Assembly: GCA_035532755.1 (NCBI GenBank)
Contig: DATKQI010000252.1
Coordinates: forward strand, 1 to 5,927
DNA from: DATKQI01 sp035532755
Lineage (GTDB): Bacteria > Pseudomonadota > Alphaproteobacteria > Acetobacterales > Acetobacteraceae
DNA: 5,927 nt
Reading direction: 5' to 3'
Below, in pieces: positions 5,601 through 5,927 of this stretch. The notes under the pieces were generated by a model. It worked only from the letters and a program-made list of their open reading frames with translations. It searched no databases and was not told the DNA's origin. The position numbers and the translations under genes are program-made. Positions within the stretch are counted from its first letter, which is position 1, and every line of letters starts with the position of its first letter.

Positions 5601-5927
5601 TCTTCACGCCGACCGCGCTGGACGGTGTCTGGCAGATCGACCTCGAGCTGCGCACCGACCCGCGCGGCCATTTCGCCCGCAGCTTCTGCGCCGAGGAATT
5701 CGCCGGGCACGGCCTGCCGCGGGGCTTCGTGCAGTGCAACCTCTCGTTCAACACGCATCGCGGTACCTTGCGCGGACTGCACTGGCAGGCTGAGCCGCAT
5801 CCCGAGGGCAAGCTGGTCCGCTGCACAAGCGGTGCGATCTTTGATGTCGCGGTTGACCTGCGTCCGGGCTCGCCCACGCGGCATCGCTGGGTGGGCACCG
5901 AGCTGACCGCGCGGAACGGACGCGCCC
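5597..5927 (+). CDS. RmlC/RfbC-type sugar-nucleotide 3,5-epimerase family protein, N-terminal part (3' end cut by window)
   Basis: Starts with GTG in a GTGA overlap with the C-methyltransferase stop. No Shine-Dalgarno is visible, so translation probably depends on coupling. The 110 codons present (a full protein is about 180) match the cupin-fold family of dTDP-4-dehydrorhamnose 3,5-epimerase. Matching segments are DPRGHFARSFCAEEF (21-35), GFVQCNLSFN (43-52), RGTLRGLHWQ (55-64), EGKLVRCTSGAIFDVAVDLR (70-89), GSPT (91-94) and WVGTEL (98-103). His62 and Lys72 correspond to the catalytic base and the conserved lysine of RmlC. The residue after His62 is Trp63, where Tyr or Phe is usual. The Tyr and Asp that complete the active site lie beyond the window. 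In this setting it probably epimerises C3 and/or C5 of a methylated 4-keto-6-deoxy intermediate, perhaps CDP-linked rather than dTDP-linked; that is inference. Confidence 0.88.
   Translation, partial: MIFTPTALDGVWQIDLELRTDPRGHFARSFCAEEFAGHGLPRGFVQCNLSFNTHRGTLRGLHWQAEPHPEGKLVRCTSGAIFDVAVDLRPGSPTRHRWVGTELTARNGRA

Noticed and set aside
1..5927. Mobile element, CRISPR, RNA gene or an unusual defence or regulatory system
   Set aside because: No transposase, terminal repeats, regularly spaced repeats, tRNA/rRNA-like sequence or toxin/defence motif was seen. Apart from short junctions and the 99-nt spacer the window is sugar-metabolism coding sequence.

Overview
The window is a piece of a surface-polysaccharide (O-antigen, capsule or exopolysaccharide) locus from a very GC-rich bacterium. 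All genes lie on the + strand and are closely packed. GC richness, codon choice and protein style suggest an alphaproteobacterium, perhaps near the Acetobacteraceae/Rhodospirillales. That placement is inferred from style only, because the window has no marker gene.

Layout: 1-801 is the 3' part of a GT-B fold, family 4 (GT4-like) glycosyltransferase, cut by the window edge. About 914-2404 is a second GT4-like glycosyltransferase whose N-terminus is a short helical region with a Ser-Trp-x-Leu-Thr-x-Pro linker; it has no ATG start. At 2392-3222 is rfbF, glucose-1-phosphate cytidylyltransferase, overlapping the previous gene by 13 nt. A 99-nt spacer follows. At 3322-4368 is an extended short-chain dehydrogenase/reductase (SDR) of the sugar-nucleotide epimerase/reductase type. 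At 4365-5600 is a three-domain sugar C-methyltransferase of the TcaB9/TylC3/NovU type, joined by an ATGA overlap. From 5597 to the end is the first 110 codons of an RmlC-type 3,5-epimerase, starting with GTG in a GTGA overlap. No RNA gene, mobile element, CRISPR array or transposon end was seen.

Taken together, rfbF would make CDP-glucose. A 4,6-dehydratase (rfbG), not present in this window, would give CDP-4-keto-6-deoxyglucose. The C-methyltransferase would add a methyl branch next to the ketone, the RmlC-like enzyme would epimerise C3 and/or C5, and the SDR would reduce C4 (or epimerise). The expected product is a CDP-activated, C-methyl-branched 6-deoxyhexose, which the two glycosyltransferases could build into a surface glycan. 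Each family call is well supported. The order of steps, the nucleotide carrier and the final sugar are inference.

The main oddities are at the junction of the first two genes. The end of gene 1 is a dense array of G-runs with a marked shift in codon use. The second glycosyltransferase has no convincing start, and its frame is open well back into gene 1, so loss of a single base would fuse the two enzymes.
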